From Flammeovirga sp. SJP92 (GTDB taxonomy: Bacteria > Bacteroidota > Bacteroidia > Cytophagales > Flammeovirgaceae), in contig NZ_LQAQ01000061.1 in NCBI RefSeq assembly GCF_001583495.1, positions 62,001 through 126,000 of the forward strand: a stretch of 64,000 bases of DNA. Direction: 5' to 3'. Shown in pieces: positions 45,432-54,536 of this stretch; the first letter of the stretch is position 1, and each line of letters starts with the position of its first letter. The notes under the pieces are model-generated. The model ran no database searches and was not told the origin of the DNA. It was given only the letters and a program-made list of their open reading frames with translations. Both the position numbers and the translations under genes were made by a program.

Positions 45432-45463
45432 AAAAAAAGCACTCTTTTACAGAATGCTTTTTG
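45432..45463 (-). terminator. Terminator after the EEP-family gene
   Basis: AAAAAGCA (45434-45441) pairs with TGCTTTTT (45455-45462) and extends inward by G-U-tolerant pairs. On the minus strand a T run follows (A run 45432-45438). It lies 11 bp after the stop at 45473. Confidence 0.75.
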
Positions 45464-45472
45464 AGGAAATAT

Positions 45473-46465
45473 TTATTTTTTTAGTTTCAACTTTGTAAAC
45501 ACAGGAAAGTGATCTGAAACTTGACCAAATTCTGAAAGAACTTTCCAATCCACCAACTCAAAATGTTTGGTAGAGAAGAATACAAAATCTAGTTGTTCAA
45601 CTGCTGTATCTGTTGGATAAGTGAGTGTTCCTTCTTTTAATAAACCTTCTTTTGAACACATTGCCCCTATTCTATCATCATTATAAAATTCTAAAACACC
45701 TTTTTCTTTATAAGTAGGATCGCTATTAAAATCGCCCACCATAATTACAGGCATCTTTTCTTCCACTCTCAAAAACCAATCTTTCAAGAAACTGATATGC
45801 AACTCTCTTGTGTGTACATCAAAGGCTTCAGTATGCACATTAAAAACCATTACATCCTGTCCCCCAACATTTATCAATATCCTTTCTGCTAAACGATCCA
45901 GATACATCGCCGAATAATAATAAGGATGACTTCTCACCCTAGCCAACTCTACTCTCTCATGTTCCTTAATTACGTAATCAGACAAGATAGCTTGACCGCT
46001 CAACATCTTACCAAAATGAACTGAAGGAGGAAAATAAGGAAAAGGCACATATGTCTTATCCCAGTTGATTGTCATACCGCCATTTTGATAACCCAACTTC
46101 TTTCCTATTTCTTCAAACTGATTTACATAATAAGATCTCTTTCCACCATAATCAATTTCCTGTAAGGCTAAAATATTTGGACGATGTGCTCTCAGATCTT
46201 TCAACACTTTATCCATATTTCCTTGATAAAACTCTTCTGTAGGTCTCACTGAAGTGTTGTTGGTCATCCCTGATAAATAACCGATGTTGTAGGAAATAAT
46301 ACTGATGGTTGAATCATCCTCTGTTTTCTGAGAATTATCAAACTGAACTACTTTTGCATAATCGGATTTTTCAAGGTTTGGAGATTTAGCCCAAAAAAAG
46401 AAAACTATTGATGCAACTATTAGAAATAAGAAGAAATAGAGCACTTTTAGTAAAAATTGTTTCAT
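45473..46465 (-). CDS. Membrane-anchored endonuclease/exonuclease/phosphatase family protein
   Basis: A 330-aa protein with one N-terminal membrane helix (FLLKVLYFFLFLIVASIVFFFWA) and an EEP domain outside. Catalytic motifs in order are SYNIG (~60), ALQEID (metal ligand E), VHTEAF, GDFNSDP, LDFVF and SDHFPV. The family covers DNases, phosphatases and sphingomyelinase-like lipases; the anchored form cannot be assigned a substrate. Single gene, divergent from the phosphatase-amidase pair, with its own terminator. Confidence 0.9.
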   Translation of the reverse strand: MKQFLLKVLYFFLFLIVASIVFFFWAKSPNLEKSDYAKVVQFDNSQKTEDDSTISIISYNIGYLSGMTNNTSVRPTEEFYQGNMDKVLKDLRAHRPNILALQEIDYGGKRSYYVNQFEEIGKKLGYQNGGMTINWDKTYVPFPYFPPSVHFGKMLSGQAILSDYVIKEHERVELARVRSHPYYYSAMYLDRLAERILINVGGQDVMVFNVHTEAFDVHTRELHISFLKDWFLRVEEKMPVIMVGDFNSDPTYKEKGVLEFYNDDRIGAMCSKEGLLKEGTLTYPTDTAVEQLDFVFFSTKHFELVDWKVLSEFGQVSDHFPVFTKLKLKK

Positions 46466-46475
46466 TGTTTTGATA

Positions 46476-46509
46476 TAAAAATAGTTCGCTCACAATTATA
46501 TCCTACAAA
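46476..46509 (-). promoter_or_regulatory. Possible promoter of the EEP-family gene
   Basis: On the minus strand TTTG (46506-46509) is followed after 22 bp by TATTTTTA (46476-46483), one mismatch from TAnnTTTG. Spacing is slightly long, and the leader would be very short. The remaining 46510-46723 shows nothing further. Confidence 0.35.
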
Positions 46510-46723
46510 GAAAAATGGAAAATGCTTATGAGCTGAAAAAATGGTTTACGATACTAAGCTATATTTTAGTACTAACATTTAGAAATAAAATACGATAAGT
46601 TTAAGTTAAATCCGATCAAAACTGATATTTCTCAATTTTATTGGCATAATTTTTAAAAACAGAACATATTGATTCAAATTTTAATTAGATTTACATAATA
46701 GATTTATATAAATACATTTTTTG

Positions 46724-47218
46724 ATGACCTCTACTGTTAAAGTAATTTTTGTTTGTCTTGGTAATATTTGTCGTTCACCTCTTGCGGATGGTCTAATGCA
46801 CCATAAAGTAGCAGAAAGAGGTTTAGAAGCGTATTTTGAAATAGATTCTGCAGGTACATATGCAGGGCATGCCGGTGAAAGAGCCGACTCCCGAATGAGA
46901 TCAACAGCACAAAAACATGGTGTTGAGCTCGCTTCTATTGCTAGACAATTTTTAACAGAAGATTTAAATCACTTTGACTACGTTATTGTAATGGATGATA
47001 GTAACTACACCAACGTTACTCGACTAGCAAATGATGATGTGCAATTATCTAAAGTTTCAAAATTGAGAACATTCGACAATCAAGCTTCAAATAAAGATGT
47101 GGATGACCCTTACTATGGAGGGATCTCAGGGTTTGAAAACTGTTATCAAGTAGTTTCGGAAAGTGTGGATAATTTTATAGATCATTTGATTCAAACCCAC
47201 AACATTCCTACTCCTTAA
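46724..47218 (+). CDS. Low-molecular-weight protein-tyrosine phosphatase
   Basis: A 164-aa phosphatase. The P-loop C-x5-R is FVCLGNICRSPLADGL close to the N-terminus; the general acid is in DVDDPYYGG. Length is normal. I chose ATG at 46724; the frame also has a TTG just before it. The substrate may be a phosphotyrosine protein or arginine phosphate; not determinable. The following amidase gene starts 7 bp after its stop, so the two form an operon. Confidence 0.94.
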   Translation: MTSTVKVIFVCLGNICRSPLADGLMHHKVAERGLEAYFEIDSAGTYAGHAGERADSRMRSTAQKHGVELASIARQFLTEDLNHFDYVIVMDDSNYTNVTRLANDDVQLSKVSKLRTFDNQASNKDVDDPYYGGISGFENCYQVVSESVDNFIDHLIQTHNIPTP

Positions 47219-47225
47219 CAAGAAA

Positions 47226-48143
47226 ATGGAAAAACTGAAAAAATTTAATACTACAATCTTTATCACTCTTATACTTTTTACTCTTTTTGGATTAACAACA
47301 AATGTCAAAGCACAGAGCAAGAAAACGTATGTGGTGGTAATTGACCCCGGTCACGGCGGGAAAGACCCTGGAAAACCCAGAGGTTCAAGTGCGTATATGC
47401 ACGAAAAAGACATTAATCTTCGTATAGCAAAAAAGATTGGTATGTTGATGCGTCAATATATGCCCAATATTCAAGTTTACTATACAAGAACAAGTGATAA
47501 GTACATCAGCCTTGAAGACAGAGTTGATTTTGCTGAAGTAGCACAAGCGGATTACTTTTTGAGTATTCATAGTAATTCCAACCCTAACAAATGGATTGTT
47601 GGAGCCAAAGCTCATGTAGACACTGATCAAGATCAAGTAAGTGTTGCTCTTGCAAAAGTGCTATTGAATAGTATTGAAAAGAAAACACTGATTCAATCAA
47701 GAGGATTGATGAACAGAGAAGACAGAGGCTATAATCTTTATGTATTGAAAAATACAAGTATGCCCTCAGTGCTAATTGAATGCGGGTTCCTTTCTAACCC
47801 TTATGAGAGAAAATATATCAACTCTGAAAAAGGACAAAAGGAAATTGCCAATGCTATTTTCCAAGGTTTCCAAAGTTTTCATGGACAGTCTAGCACACCT
47901 CAGGGTGATAATTATAGCATCCAAATATTGGCTACTAATAAAAAAGTTTCCAACACAAATCCTCATTTCCAGAAGTTATTAAGCCAAGGCCATTTAATTA
48001 AGGAACATGAGATCATCAGAAATAATAAGAAGATTTATAAATATACTGTAGGTAATGTGCCTACAACTGAAACTGCTCAGTCTTTAAAATTAAGGATTAG
48101 AAATCTTGGTTTTAGTGATGCATTTGTGGTAAAAATGCCATAG
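47226..48143 (+). CDS. N-acetylmuramoyl-L-alanine amidase with SPOR-like domain
   Basis: A 305-aa exported zinc amidase that cleaves peptide stems from peptidoglycan, likely during cell separation. A signal peptide ends near VKAQ. The Amidase_3 domain (~35-220) has ligands in IDPGHGGKDPG, the glutamate of HEKDINLR, and SIHSNSN, with the catalytic glutamate in IECGFLSN. The C-terminal ~80 residues (YSIQILATNKKV...RNLGFSDAFVVKM) look like a SPOR domain, which binds denuded septal glycan. Second gene of the phosphatase operon. Confidence 0.94.
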   Translation: MEKLKKFNTTIFITLILFTLFGLTTNVKAQSKKTYVVVIDPGHGGKDPGKPRGSSAYMHEKDINLRIAKKIGMLMRQYMPNIQVYYTRTSDKYISLEDRVDFAEVAQADYFLSIHSNSNPNKWIVGAKAHVDTDQDQVSVALAKVLLNSIEKKTLIQSRGLMNREDRGYNLYVLKNTSMPSVLIECGFLSNPYERKYINSEKGQKEIANAIFQGFQSFHGQSSTPQGDNYSIQILATNKKVSNTNPHFQKLLSQGHLIKEHEIIRNNKKIYKYTVGNVPTTETAQSLKLRIRNLGFSDAFVVKMP

Positions 48144-48169
48144 TGATCAAATAAATTCTTCAATATTTA

Positions 48170-48216
48170 AACTCATTACAGTGTGATTTAATATCAACAT
48201 TGTAATGAGTTTTTTA
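48170..48216 (+). terminator. Terminator of the phosphatase-amidase operon
   Basis: AACTCATTACA (48170-48180) pairs with TGTAATGAGTT (48201-48211), 11 bp, followed by a T run to 48216. Confidence 0.87.
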
Positions 48217-48257
48217 TTAATTTTAATGTTATCTGAAATTATAAATTTTCAAAGCAA

Positions 48258-49034
48258 ATGAAATTCAACTATTGTTTATTAATCAGCTTACTATTTTGTG
48301 TTTTTGCATGTGACACCCCTCAAGAAAGTAAAGAGGATGAAATTGTTAAAGCCTCACCCTACTCTAATGAAATAAAAGAAGGGTTACATGTTTACAATTA
48401 TGATAATTCTAAGAAAAAAAGAGCCGAAATAAACTATACCAAAGGGGTAAAAGATGGACTTTCCAAAACGTATTACAAATCAGGTAAATTGAAGCAGGAA
48501 ATCAATTATGTAATGGGCAAGAAAGAAGGCGTGAGCAAAATGTACCATACTAATGGCACCCTTTACAAAGAAGCTTTTTATGAAAACAATGAAATAAAAA
48601 CTAGAAAATATTTTTACAAAGATGGCGAACTAAAATCTATCGCTTCGTATGAGAATAGTAAACCAACCACTGACTTAAAAGAGTATTACAAGTCTGGTAA
48701 GTTAAAAACAAAATACCCCGCTATTATGGTGAAGGAAAAAGATGACACAGCATTGCATAATAAAGTCACTTTAGAAGTTACGTTATCTGAAAAAAGAAAA
48801 AATGTGAGTTTCTATATCGCAGACGACATCAACACCAAGGTAAAGTCTATAAATCCATCAAAATATAAACTTAGACCTGTTAAGATGCTGGATCAAAAAG
48901 GTATAGTAGAAATTAATATCCCAAAAGGATATGGTGTAAACAAAAAGATTCAAATCATCAGTGAATACACTACAATAGGCGGTCGAAAAAAAATTGATTC
49001 AAAAATTTATAATTTATCGATTTCAAATAAATAA
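48258..49034 (+). CDS. Lipoprotein with MORN-like (YwqK-type) repeats
   Basis: A 258-aa protein. The signal segment ends in CVFAC (lipobox). Residues ~45-155 contain four to five ~22-residue repeats of the form G-x2-DGLSKTYYKSGKLKQEINY, the MORN-variant/YwqK repeat. The C-terminal ~95 residues are a lysine-rich β domain with no known match. Function unknown; the repeats are usually found in surface or toxin-immunity-like proteins. Isolated gene with a hairpin after it. Confidence 0.85.
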   Translation: MKFNYCLLISLLFCVFACDTPQESKEDEIVKASPYSNEIKEGLHVYNYDNSKKKRAEINYTKGVKDGLSKTYYKSGKLKQEINYVMGKKEGVSKMYHTNGTLYKEAFYENNEIKTRKYFYKDGELKSIASYENSKPTTDLKEYYKSGKLKTKYPAIMVKEKDDTALHNKVTLEVTLSEKRKNVSFYIADDINTKVKSINPSKYKLRPVKMLDQKGIVEINIPKGYGVNKKIQIISEYTTIGGRKKIDSKIYNLSISNK

Positions 49035-49044
49035 TAGTTTGAGA

Positions 49045-49085
49045 AATCCCTCACTCCTAAACTACTAAAATAGAGGTGAGGGATT
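49045..49085. terminator. Bidirectional terminator between convergent genes
   Basis: AATCCCTCAC (49045-49054) pairs with GTGAGGGATT (49076-49085); the tails are short and T/A-rich. It separates the MORN-like lipoprotein gene and the T9SS cargo gene at 49098. Confidence 0.7.
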
Positions 49086-49097
49086 ATTTAATTACAT

Positions 49098-50330
49098 CTA
49101 ATGCTGTATTAAAATTTCTTTTTTAAAAACGCCCTTTCCATTATCATTGACCATTAAAAAATAAATACCATTTTCGATATTAACTACATTTAATTGTTGA
49201 TGGTATTCTTCAGATTCTTCCTCATGAACTACTTGAATTCTTTGCCCAGTAGACGCATGAATTAATTCAATTTCTAATTCATCATTTTCACCCAAGTTAT
49301 ACATTTCAATATTCAATACTGTTTTACAAGGTATTGGATAGACATTCACCACTCTATCATCAACTAGATGAGAAGACACATTAATTAGCTGCGTCCAAGT
49401 CTGTTCTTTACCGTCAAAATCCCTCTCTACCAATTTATAAATATGATTACCATAGGACACCCCTTTGTCGGTATATTTGTATTTTAAAGTAGTATTTGAG
49501 TTTCCTGCAGCTTTGATTTTCTTTATTTCCTCAAACTTTTTACCATTATTATTGGACTTCAAAAGAATAAAAACTTCCGAATTCTGTTCAGAAGCAGTTT
49601 CCCATTTCAGTACTACATTGTTTTTATTTACAGCACCTTTAAAGTATACCAAATTGACTGGCAATGCTTTTCCCCCACCAGTATTTGGAGCATAAGTAAG
49701 AATCATATCTTTTATGTTCTGAGGAATTCTATCTTTATTATTTTCTGTAATTCTAGATACAGAAGCTCCTTGGCCTGCAAAAAAATGAGAATCTGTTTTC
49801 GTATTTTCCCCATAATAATGGTGGCTCTGATCTGCACCAATAATATCATTATTGATCGATGCATTACCATGCCTGCCTCCAAAAACATTCTGAGTTTTGA
49901 TGATATCCCCTAATACAATTAAGTTAGATTTTGGTGATGCATTAAACTGCACTGCTCCGTTGGTCTTCAAATCTTTCTGTACCAAAATATCTCCTGATAC
50001 GCTCACTGGAAGATTATTATGCTGTGAACTTGGTCGCCCATGCTGTGCGATATGAGTTACATACCCGTCAATTGTCAAGGAACCCTGAACGATTAAAACA
50101 CCTTTTTCCGCTATCTTAAAGTTAGAGTGATGCGTTCCATCTGAAGAATAGTTATGACCGTTGTGTTGAAAATCATGATCAAAATATAAATCACCAGACA
50201 CAACAACAGTATCTCCAGATGCGATAAAAAAGTTTCTGTAATGCCCTCCATGAATAGTTTGGGTACTAGCATGCGTTTCAACAATCAAAAAGCTGATCAT
50301 TGAGAAAAGTAGTAACGTAATAAATCTCAT
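49098..50330 (-). CDS. Secreted protein with T9SS sorting domain
   Basis: A 410-aa protein from ATG 50330 (MRFITLLLFSMISFLIVETHAS, a clean signal peptide); an ATG at 50405 would put an unlikely 25 residues before it. The first ~200 residues form a repetitive β structure (VVVSGDLYF, VLIVQGSLTID, VSGDILVQKDL, LIVLGDI) suggesting a β-helix. LPVNLVYFKGAVNKNNVVLKW then opens the typical Bacteroidota linker domain. The last ~75 residues (VYPIPCKTVLNIEMY...FKKEILIQH) are a type A sorting domain, so it is a T9SS substrate. No catalytic motif seen. The region is His/Asn-rich near residues 50-75. Confidence 0.85.
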   Translation of the reverse strand: MRFITLLLFSMISFLIVETHASTQTIHGGHYRNFFIASGDTVVVSGDLYFDHDFQHNGHNYSSDGTHHSNFKIAEKGVLIVQGSLTIDGYVTHIAQHGRPSSQHNNLPVSVSGDILVQKDLKTNGAVQFNASPKSNLIVLGDIIKTQNVFGGRHGNASINNDIIGADQSHHYYGENTKTDSHFFAGQGASVSRITENNKDRIPQNIKDMILTYAPNTGGGKALPVNLVYFKGAVNKNNVVLKWETASEQNSEVFILLKSNNNGKKFEEIKKIKAAGNSNTTLKYKYTDKGVSYGNHIYKLVERDFDGKEQTWTQLINVSSHLVDDRVVNVYPIPCKTVLNIEMYNLGENDELEIELIHASTGQRIQVVHEEESEEYHQQLNVVNIENGIYFLMVNDNGKGVFKKEILIQH

Positions 50331-50793
50331 ATCAAATTTCTTATAGCTAAGTAAAGTAGAGGTATTTGCAATGAACAACTCATTAATAATCACTTTCAAA
50401 ATCATATTTCTATAAAATCAGAATGGGTTAGAATTTCAAAAAAAGCGGGTTTTAAATAAAGAGTTAGTACTCAATTCAGTGTACTCTTTCTACATATTAA
50501 ATCTATTTTTTTTATAAATAAATAATGTTCTCTCTTCAACCACAATTAATGAAATATAATCCTAGAATAAGGATAGAATGAGATTCGTTTTTCGATGCAA
50601 ACTTGTTAAGTTACCACCATTGATTCATTATATAGAAGGATAGTTCAATAGCTCAAAGTAAAATTTATTTCAAGTAATTGCCACAAGATCAAATAACCTA
50701 TAAAAAACTGTTTTACAATACCATAGAACGACAAAATAACACTTTCAAAACGCTAAAATTCACCTCCGCATTAAAAGTTTTTTAAAGTTTTTT

Positions 50794-50825
50794 TTTGCAG
50801 ATAATAATTTTTAAACATATAATTG
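50794..50825 (+). promoter_or_regulatory. Probable promoter upstream of the leader ORF and arginase
   Basis: TTTG (50794-50797), a 20-bp spacer, then TATAATTG (50818-50825), one mismatch from TAnnTTTG. Spacing is ideal for the Bacteroidota σ factor. The transcript would start near 50832, ~26 nt before the ATG of the small ORF at 50858 and ~330 nt before arginase. The upstream part of the gap, 50331-50793, holds nothing recognisable. Confidence 0.55.
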
Positions 50826-50857
50826 CGTAGAATTAAACTTAAAAAGTTATTGCCAAA

Positions 50858-50941
50858 ATGGATTTAACACAACAAACATATACCCTATATGTAATGGAGG
50901 ATCTTTCCTTTGATCCATCCCAGTTGTTGGCATTTTCATAA
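50858..50941 (+). CDS. Candidate 27-aa leader ORF upstream of arginase
   Basis: An intact ATG-to-TAA frame encoding MDLTQQTYTLYVMEDLSFDP followed by seven residues ending LLAFS. It lies ~26 nt downstream of the predicted transcription start and is followed by a short hairpin (50957-50974) and a long untranslated stretch before the arginase ATG. The composition is protein-like rather than AT-driven. It contains no arginine codons, so classic arginine attenuation by stalling is not obvious. It may be an upstream regulatory ORF or a free-standing small protein. Translation is inferred, not shown. Confidence 0.4.
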   Translation: MDLTQQTYTLYVMEDLSFDPSQLLAFS

Positions 50942-50956
50942 TTCTGTACCCTTTCT

Positions 50957-50983
50957 ACTACCTTCAATGGTAGTCATTTTCTT
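50957..50983 (+). promoter_or_regulatory. Hairpin followed by T-rich tract in the arginase leader
   Basis: ACTACC (50957-50962) pairs with GGTAGT (50969-50974) around a 6-nt loop, followed by CATTTTCTTT. The stem is short, so it is at best a weak attenuator-like element just after the small ORF. The rest of the leader to 51159 has no other clear structure. Confidence 0.3.
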
Positions 50984-51159
50984 TAGAATTTCTTACACTC
51001 ATTTATTTTGCGGTTAATTTCCGAGGGAATTGATGTGACTGTATACTAATAGTTTTCTATTCGTAGCACTTACCACATACTAACTCCACTTTGGATATTC
51101 AATCATAAATGGTGACATATATAACACACATACCACATATTTTTACATACACACATTTT

Positions 51160-52125
51160 ATGGAAACTATTAAATTACTAACAGTTCGTTCGGAAATTGC
51201 TGCAGGTACTAGAGGTGCAGGAATGGGAATTGATGCATTAATCGTTGCTAGTTTAGATCAAAAATCGACTTTCTTTAAAGAGCACAAAGTACAGAATATA
51301 GATGATGTCAATAATATTTTATTCAACAACAACAACTATCCAGATGCCAAACACATCGATGGCGTTTTTACAATGTTGAATAGAGTCAGCAATCATACAT
51401 ATGATACATTAAAGGCAGGTGAAACCCCTGTTGTTTTAGCAGGAGATCACTCTACAGCCGCAGGTACAATTTCTGGTATCAAAAAAGCTTTCCCTAATCA
51501 AAAGCTTGGCGTGATTTGGATTGATGCACATGCTGACTTCCATTCTCCGTACACTACTCCATCAGGCAATATGCACGGTATGCCTTTGGCAATGGTCTCT
51601 GGAATTGACAACAAAGAAAATGCTGTCAATCATCCTTCAAAAGAAACACTAGCATATTGGGAAGATATCAAAAAAGTAGGTACAACATCTGCGAAGATCG
51701 ACCCTTCTGACGTTGTATTTATTGGCGTAAGAGATACTGAAGGCCCTGAGAATGAAATCATGAAAAAACACAATATTCGTAACATCACTGTCGATGAAGT
51801 GAGGAAAATAGGCACTCAGGAAGCGGCCAACCTAGCACTTGACAAACTGGCGGATTGTGATATGATTTACATTTCTTTTGATGTTGACAGCATGGACCCC
51901 TCTATCAGCAGAGGAACTGGCACACCTGTTGAACACGGTTTAACTGTTGAGGAAGCAAAAGACTTGAATACACTTCTTGTTAGCAATGAAAAAGTGGTTT
52001 GTTGGGAAATGGTAGAAGTTAACCCTACACTTGATCGCGATAATATCATGGCTAATAATGCATTCAAAATTCTAAACGAAACAGTTGAAGCAATCAAGAA
52101 GAAATCGTTATTAATGGTTGGATAA
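51160..52125 (+). CDS. Arginase family protein (probable arginase)
   Basis: A 321-aa ureohydrolase that splits arginine to ornithine and urea. Manganese ligands are in AGDHSTAAG, WIDAHADFHSPYTTPSGNMHG and SFDVDSMDPS. The S-G-N-M-H-G-M-P-L-A stretch and the E-x-G at the active site favour arginase over agmatinase. I chose the ATG at 51160 (METIKLLTVRSEIAAGTRGAG); the ORF is open to 51109 but the added 17 residues are Thr/His/Ile-rich and unlike the family. Preceded by a long leader with a small ORF, and followed by its own terminator. Confidence 0.9.
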   Translation: METIKLLTVRSEIAAGTRGAGMGIDALIVASLDQKSTFFKEHKVQNIDDVNNILFNNNNYPDAKHIDGVFTMLNRVSNHTYDTLKAGETPVVLAGDHSTAAGTISGIKKAFPNQKLGVIWIDAHADFHSPYTTPSGNMHGMPLAMVSGIDNKENAVNHPSKETLAYWEDIKKVGTTSAKIDPSDVVFIGVRDTEGPENEIMKKHNIRNITVDEVRKIGTQEAANLALDKLADCDMIYISFDVDSMDPSISRGTGTPVEHGLTVEEAKDLNTLLVSNEKVVCWEMVEVNPTLDRDNIMANNAFKILNETVEAIKKKSLLMVG

Positions 52126-52146
52126 TAAGAAACCTTCATGATAACT

Positions 52147-52188
52147 AAAAAGGCATTTACTAGAGAAAGGTGAATGCCTTTTTTTTAA
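52147..52188 (+). terminator. Terminator of arginase
   Basis: AAAAAGGCATT (52147-52157) pairs with AATGCCTTTTT (52173-52183), extended by a T run to ~52186. Confidence 0.88.
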
Positions 52189-52344
52189 ATTCCCGAAAGC
52201 CTATAAAATTCTGATTAGATCTAAGAACCTATAAATAAGACACTTCTTTATAGTTATCACATACGCGATACTTCATCCCATTTCTTCAAAAAAAGTATTT
52301 AATTTTATAATACTTTATTCATAATTCAAGTTGAAAAAGATCTA

Positions 52345-52382
52345 TAAAAAAACCTATCCATATTGAATTGACGGATAGGTTT
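52345..52382 (-). terminator. Terminator of the rRNA methyltransferase gene
   Basis: AAACCTATCC (52350-52359) pairs with GGATAGGTTT (52373-52382); on the minus strand a T run follows (A run 52345-52351). Confidence 0.87.
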
Positions 52383-52406
52383 CTTCTATTTTTGAAAAGG
52401 AGTTTA

Positions 52407-53546
52407 TTATGCTTTCGCTCCTTTATACATTTCAAATTTAGCTAATCGGCACTCAATAGAACCATTGTAAAGTTGAATTTTCTTACTTGGTCTTAATCCC
52501 ACGTATTTCAAGGCTTTCATATTACCACTGAAAATCCATGCATCATAACCGCTGAAATCTTGCTTTAGCTTATCTCCCATTTTTCTGTAAAGCTCTTCGA
52601 TATCTTTACCTATACGCTCACCGTAAGGAGGGTTACAAACAATAATACCGTTTTCACCGATAGGTTTGCGGTCAAAGAAACTGTTTTTTGAGATTCTTAA
52701 ATCCTCATCTAAGCCAGAACGTTCTGCATTAGCATATGAAATATCAATGGCCGCTCTATCAATATCAGAACCTACAATTGGCACCTCTATTTCTTTTCTA
52801 TTTCTTTTTGCCTCTCTGAAAATCTGGTTGAACAATCTTCTATCATAATCCTTCCAATTCATAAAAGCAAACTTTCTCTTCAAGCCCGGAGGTGTGTTGC
52901 TGGCAATCATAGCCGCTTCTACCAACAAAGTACCTGAACCACACATTGGATCCAAGAAAGGTCTGTCACCTTTCCATCCAGTCAACATGATCAACCCTGC
53001 CGCCAACACCTCATTCAATGGCGCTTGACGTTGCTCAGATCTGTAACCTCTACGGTGTAATGACTCTCCAGAACTATCTAAAGATAAAATACATTCTCTT
53101 TGCGAAACATGGATATGTACCAACACATCGGGAGACTGCACATTGACATTAGGTCTTCTTCTAAATACTTCAGAGAAATGATCTGCAATAGCATCTTTTA
53201 CTTTTAAAGCTACATACTTAGAATGCGTAAAAGTATCTGACCAAACTGTACTGTCAATTGCAAAAGTACCATCAACATCTATATATTTTGCCCAATTGAC
53301 CTTTTTCGTTTTCTCATAAAGATCCTCTTCATTTCTTGCTCTAAAGTTTTTGATGGGAAGTAAGATTTTCAAAGCGGTTCTTACATGTAAGTTAGCTTTA
53401 TAAAGGATTTCTTTATCTCCTTCAAAAGTCACTGCTCTATTCACTGCTTTTACGTTCCTCGCTCCAATTGCAAGAAGTTCTTCTTTTAATAATTCTTCCA
53501 AGCCAAAAAAGGTCTTGGCTGTCATCTTGAAATCTTGATCTGCCAA
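52407..53546 (-). CDS. THUMP-domain class I SAM-dependent RNA methyltransferase (RlmL-like)
   Basis: A ~379-aa protein. An N-terminal ferredoxin-like/THUMP region (~1-155, AKTFFGLEELLKEEL) is followed by a Rossmann methyltransferase with FLDPMCGSGTLLVEAAMIA (SAM loop), VGSDIDRAAI and the catalytic NPPYGERIG, an N-P-P-Y motif for guanine N2 methylation. This fits the single-domain relatives of RlmL (23S rRNA m2G2445). The start is uncertain: TTG at 53546 yields a short leader (ADQDFKM) before the conserved AKTFFG, ATG 53525 begins exactly there, and ATG 53582 adds 12 residues. Single-gene unit. Confidence 0.9.
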   Translation of the reverse strand: MADQDFKMTAKTFFGLEELLKEELLAIGARNVKAVNRAVTFEGDKEILYKANLHVRTALKILLPIKNFRARNEEDLYEKTKKVNWAKYIDVDGTFAIDSTVWSDTFTHSKYVALKVKDAIADHFSEVFRRRPNVNVQSPDVLVHIHVSQRECILSLDSSGESLHRRGYRSEQRQAPLNEVLAAGLIMLTGWKGDRPFLDPMCGSGTLLVEAAMIASNTPPGLKRKFAFMNWKDYDRRLFNQIFREAKRNRKEIEVPIVGSDIDRAAIDISYANAERSGLDEDLRISKNSFFDRKPIGENGIIVCNPPYGERIGKDIEELYRKMGDKLKQDFSGYDAWIFSGNMKALKYVGLRPSKKIQLYNGSIECRLAKFEMYKGAKA

Positions 53547-53646
53547 TGTGGTATCTTTTATTATTTTTTTGCAAATGTACACAGAAAATTATGGAATCAT
53601 CCAACTCACATACATTCATTGACAATGGGCAGTAATTTTTGATTAA

Positions 53647-53684
53647 TAAAAAAGGTCAACTTTAGTAAAAATAAAGTTGACCTT
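53647..53684 (-). terminator. Terminator of cmk
   Basis: A 13-bp perfect stem, AAGGTCAACTTTA (53652-53664) / TAAAGTTGACCTT (53672-53684), with a 7-nt loop and a T run on the minus strand (A run 53647-53653). Confidence 0.9.
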
Positions 53685-53704
53685 CTTTCTATAAATATTT
53701 AAAA

Positions 53705-54385
53705 CTAGGCTCCGATTTTCTTCTTTGCCAGTTTTAAAATACTTTCTACTTGTTGCTCAATTGTCAAACCTGATGTATCTACTACAATGGCGTCATCTGC
53801 TTTTTTCAAAGGACTTTCCTTTCTAGTGGAATCAAGGTGATCTCTGTTTCTGATATCCGCTTCTACATCTTCAAGGTTGGTTGTTACTCCTTTCGCTTCC
53901 ATTTCCTTCAATCTGCGTTTCGCTCTCACCGTCACATCAGCAGTCATAAATACTTTCAACTCTGCCTCAGGGAAAACTACTGTACCGATATCTCTACCAT
54001 CCATCACAATACCTTTCTCCTCTCCCATTTTTTGTTGTTCAGCGACATTGAATACACGAACTGCTTTGATACTTGCCACATCACTTACTCTGCTTGTGAT
54101 TTCCATATTACGGATAAATGGCTCCACATTCACATCATTCACATGAATCTCACCAATACCTGTTGCAGGGTTCAAGACAAACTTCAGAGATACTTCACCT
54201 AAAGCCTTTTCGACTTCAGTAGGATCTGAAAAGTCAATTTCATTAGAAAGAAAATGATACGTAACAGCTCTGTACATTGCTCCTGTATCAATAAATATAT
54301 AATCTAAAGCTTTTGCTACTGCTTTAGCGGTAGTACTTTTTCCACAACCTGCATGCCCATCCAGGGCGATTATGATTTTCTTCAT
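53705..54385 (-). CDS. cmk: (d)CMP kinase
   Basis: A 226-aa cytidylate kinase phosphorylating CMP and dCMP. P-loop IALDGHAGCGKSTTAK is at the N-terminus, followed by FIDTGAMYRAVTYHFL (nucleotide-binding), the MDGRDIGTVVFPEA and FMTADVTVRAKRR blocks, and RNRDHLDSTRKESPL near the C-terminus. Complete and of normal length. Single-gene transcript with terminators on both sides. Confidence 0.97.
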   Translation of the reverse strand: MKKIIIALDGHAGCGKSTTAKAVAKALDYIFIDTGAMYRAVTYHFLSNEIDFSDPTEVEKALGEVSLKFVLNPATGIGEIHVNDVNVEPFIRNMEITSRVSDVASIKAVRVFNVAEQQKMGEEKGIVMDGRDIGTVVFPEAELKVFMTADVTVRAKRRLKEMEAKGVTTNLEDVEADIRNRDHLDSTRKESPLKKADDAIVVDTSGLTIEQQVESILKLAKKKIGA

Positions 54386-54471
54386 TTCTTAATGATCTTC
54401 ATTCATTGCTATCTTATTAAGACAGCCTACAAAAATTGCTTTACCTTTTAAAAACGTAAAGCATACGAATA

Positions 54472-54513
54472 TAAAAAGAAAACCCTATGTATTCTAAAAA
54501 CACATAGGGTTTT
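54472..54513 (-). terminator. Terminator of the LptF/LptG-family gene
   Basis: A 12-bp perfect stem, AAAACCCTATGT (54479-54490) / ACATAGGGTTTT (54502-54513), followed on the minus strand by a T-rich tail. Confidence 0.88.
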
Positions 54514-54536
54514 TGGTATTTTAAACTAGGCGACTA

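Noticed and set aside
46513-46596. 27-codon ORF (MENAYELKKWF...) between the EEP and phosphatase genes
   Set aside because: No promoter or ribosome-binding context, and the composition fits chance in AT-rich DNA.
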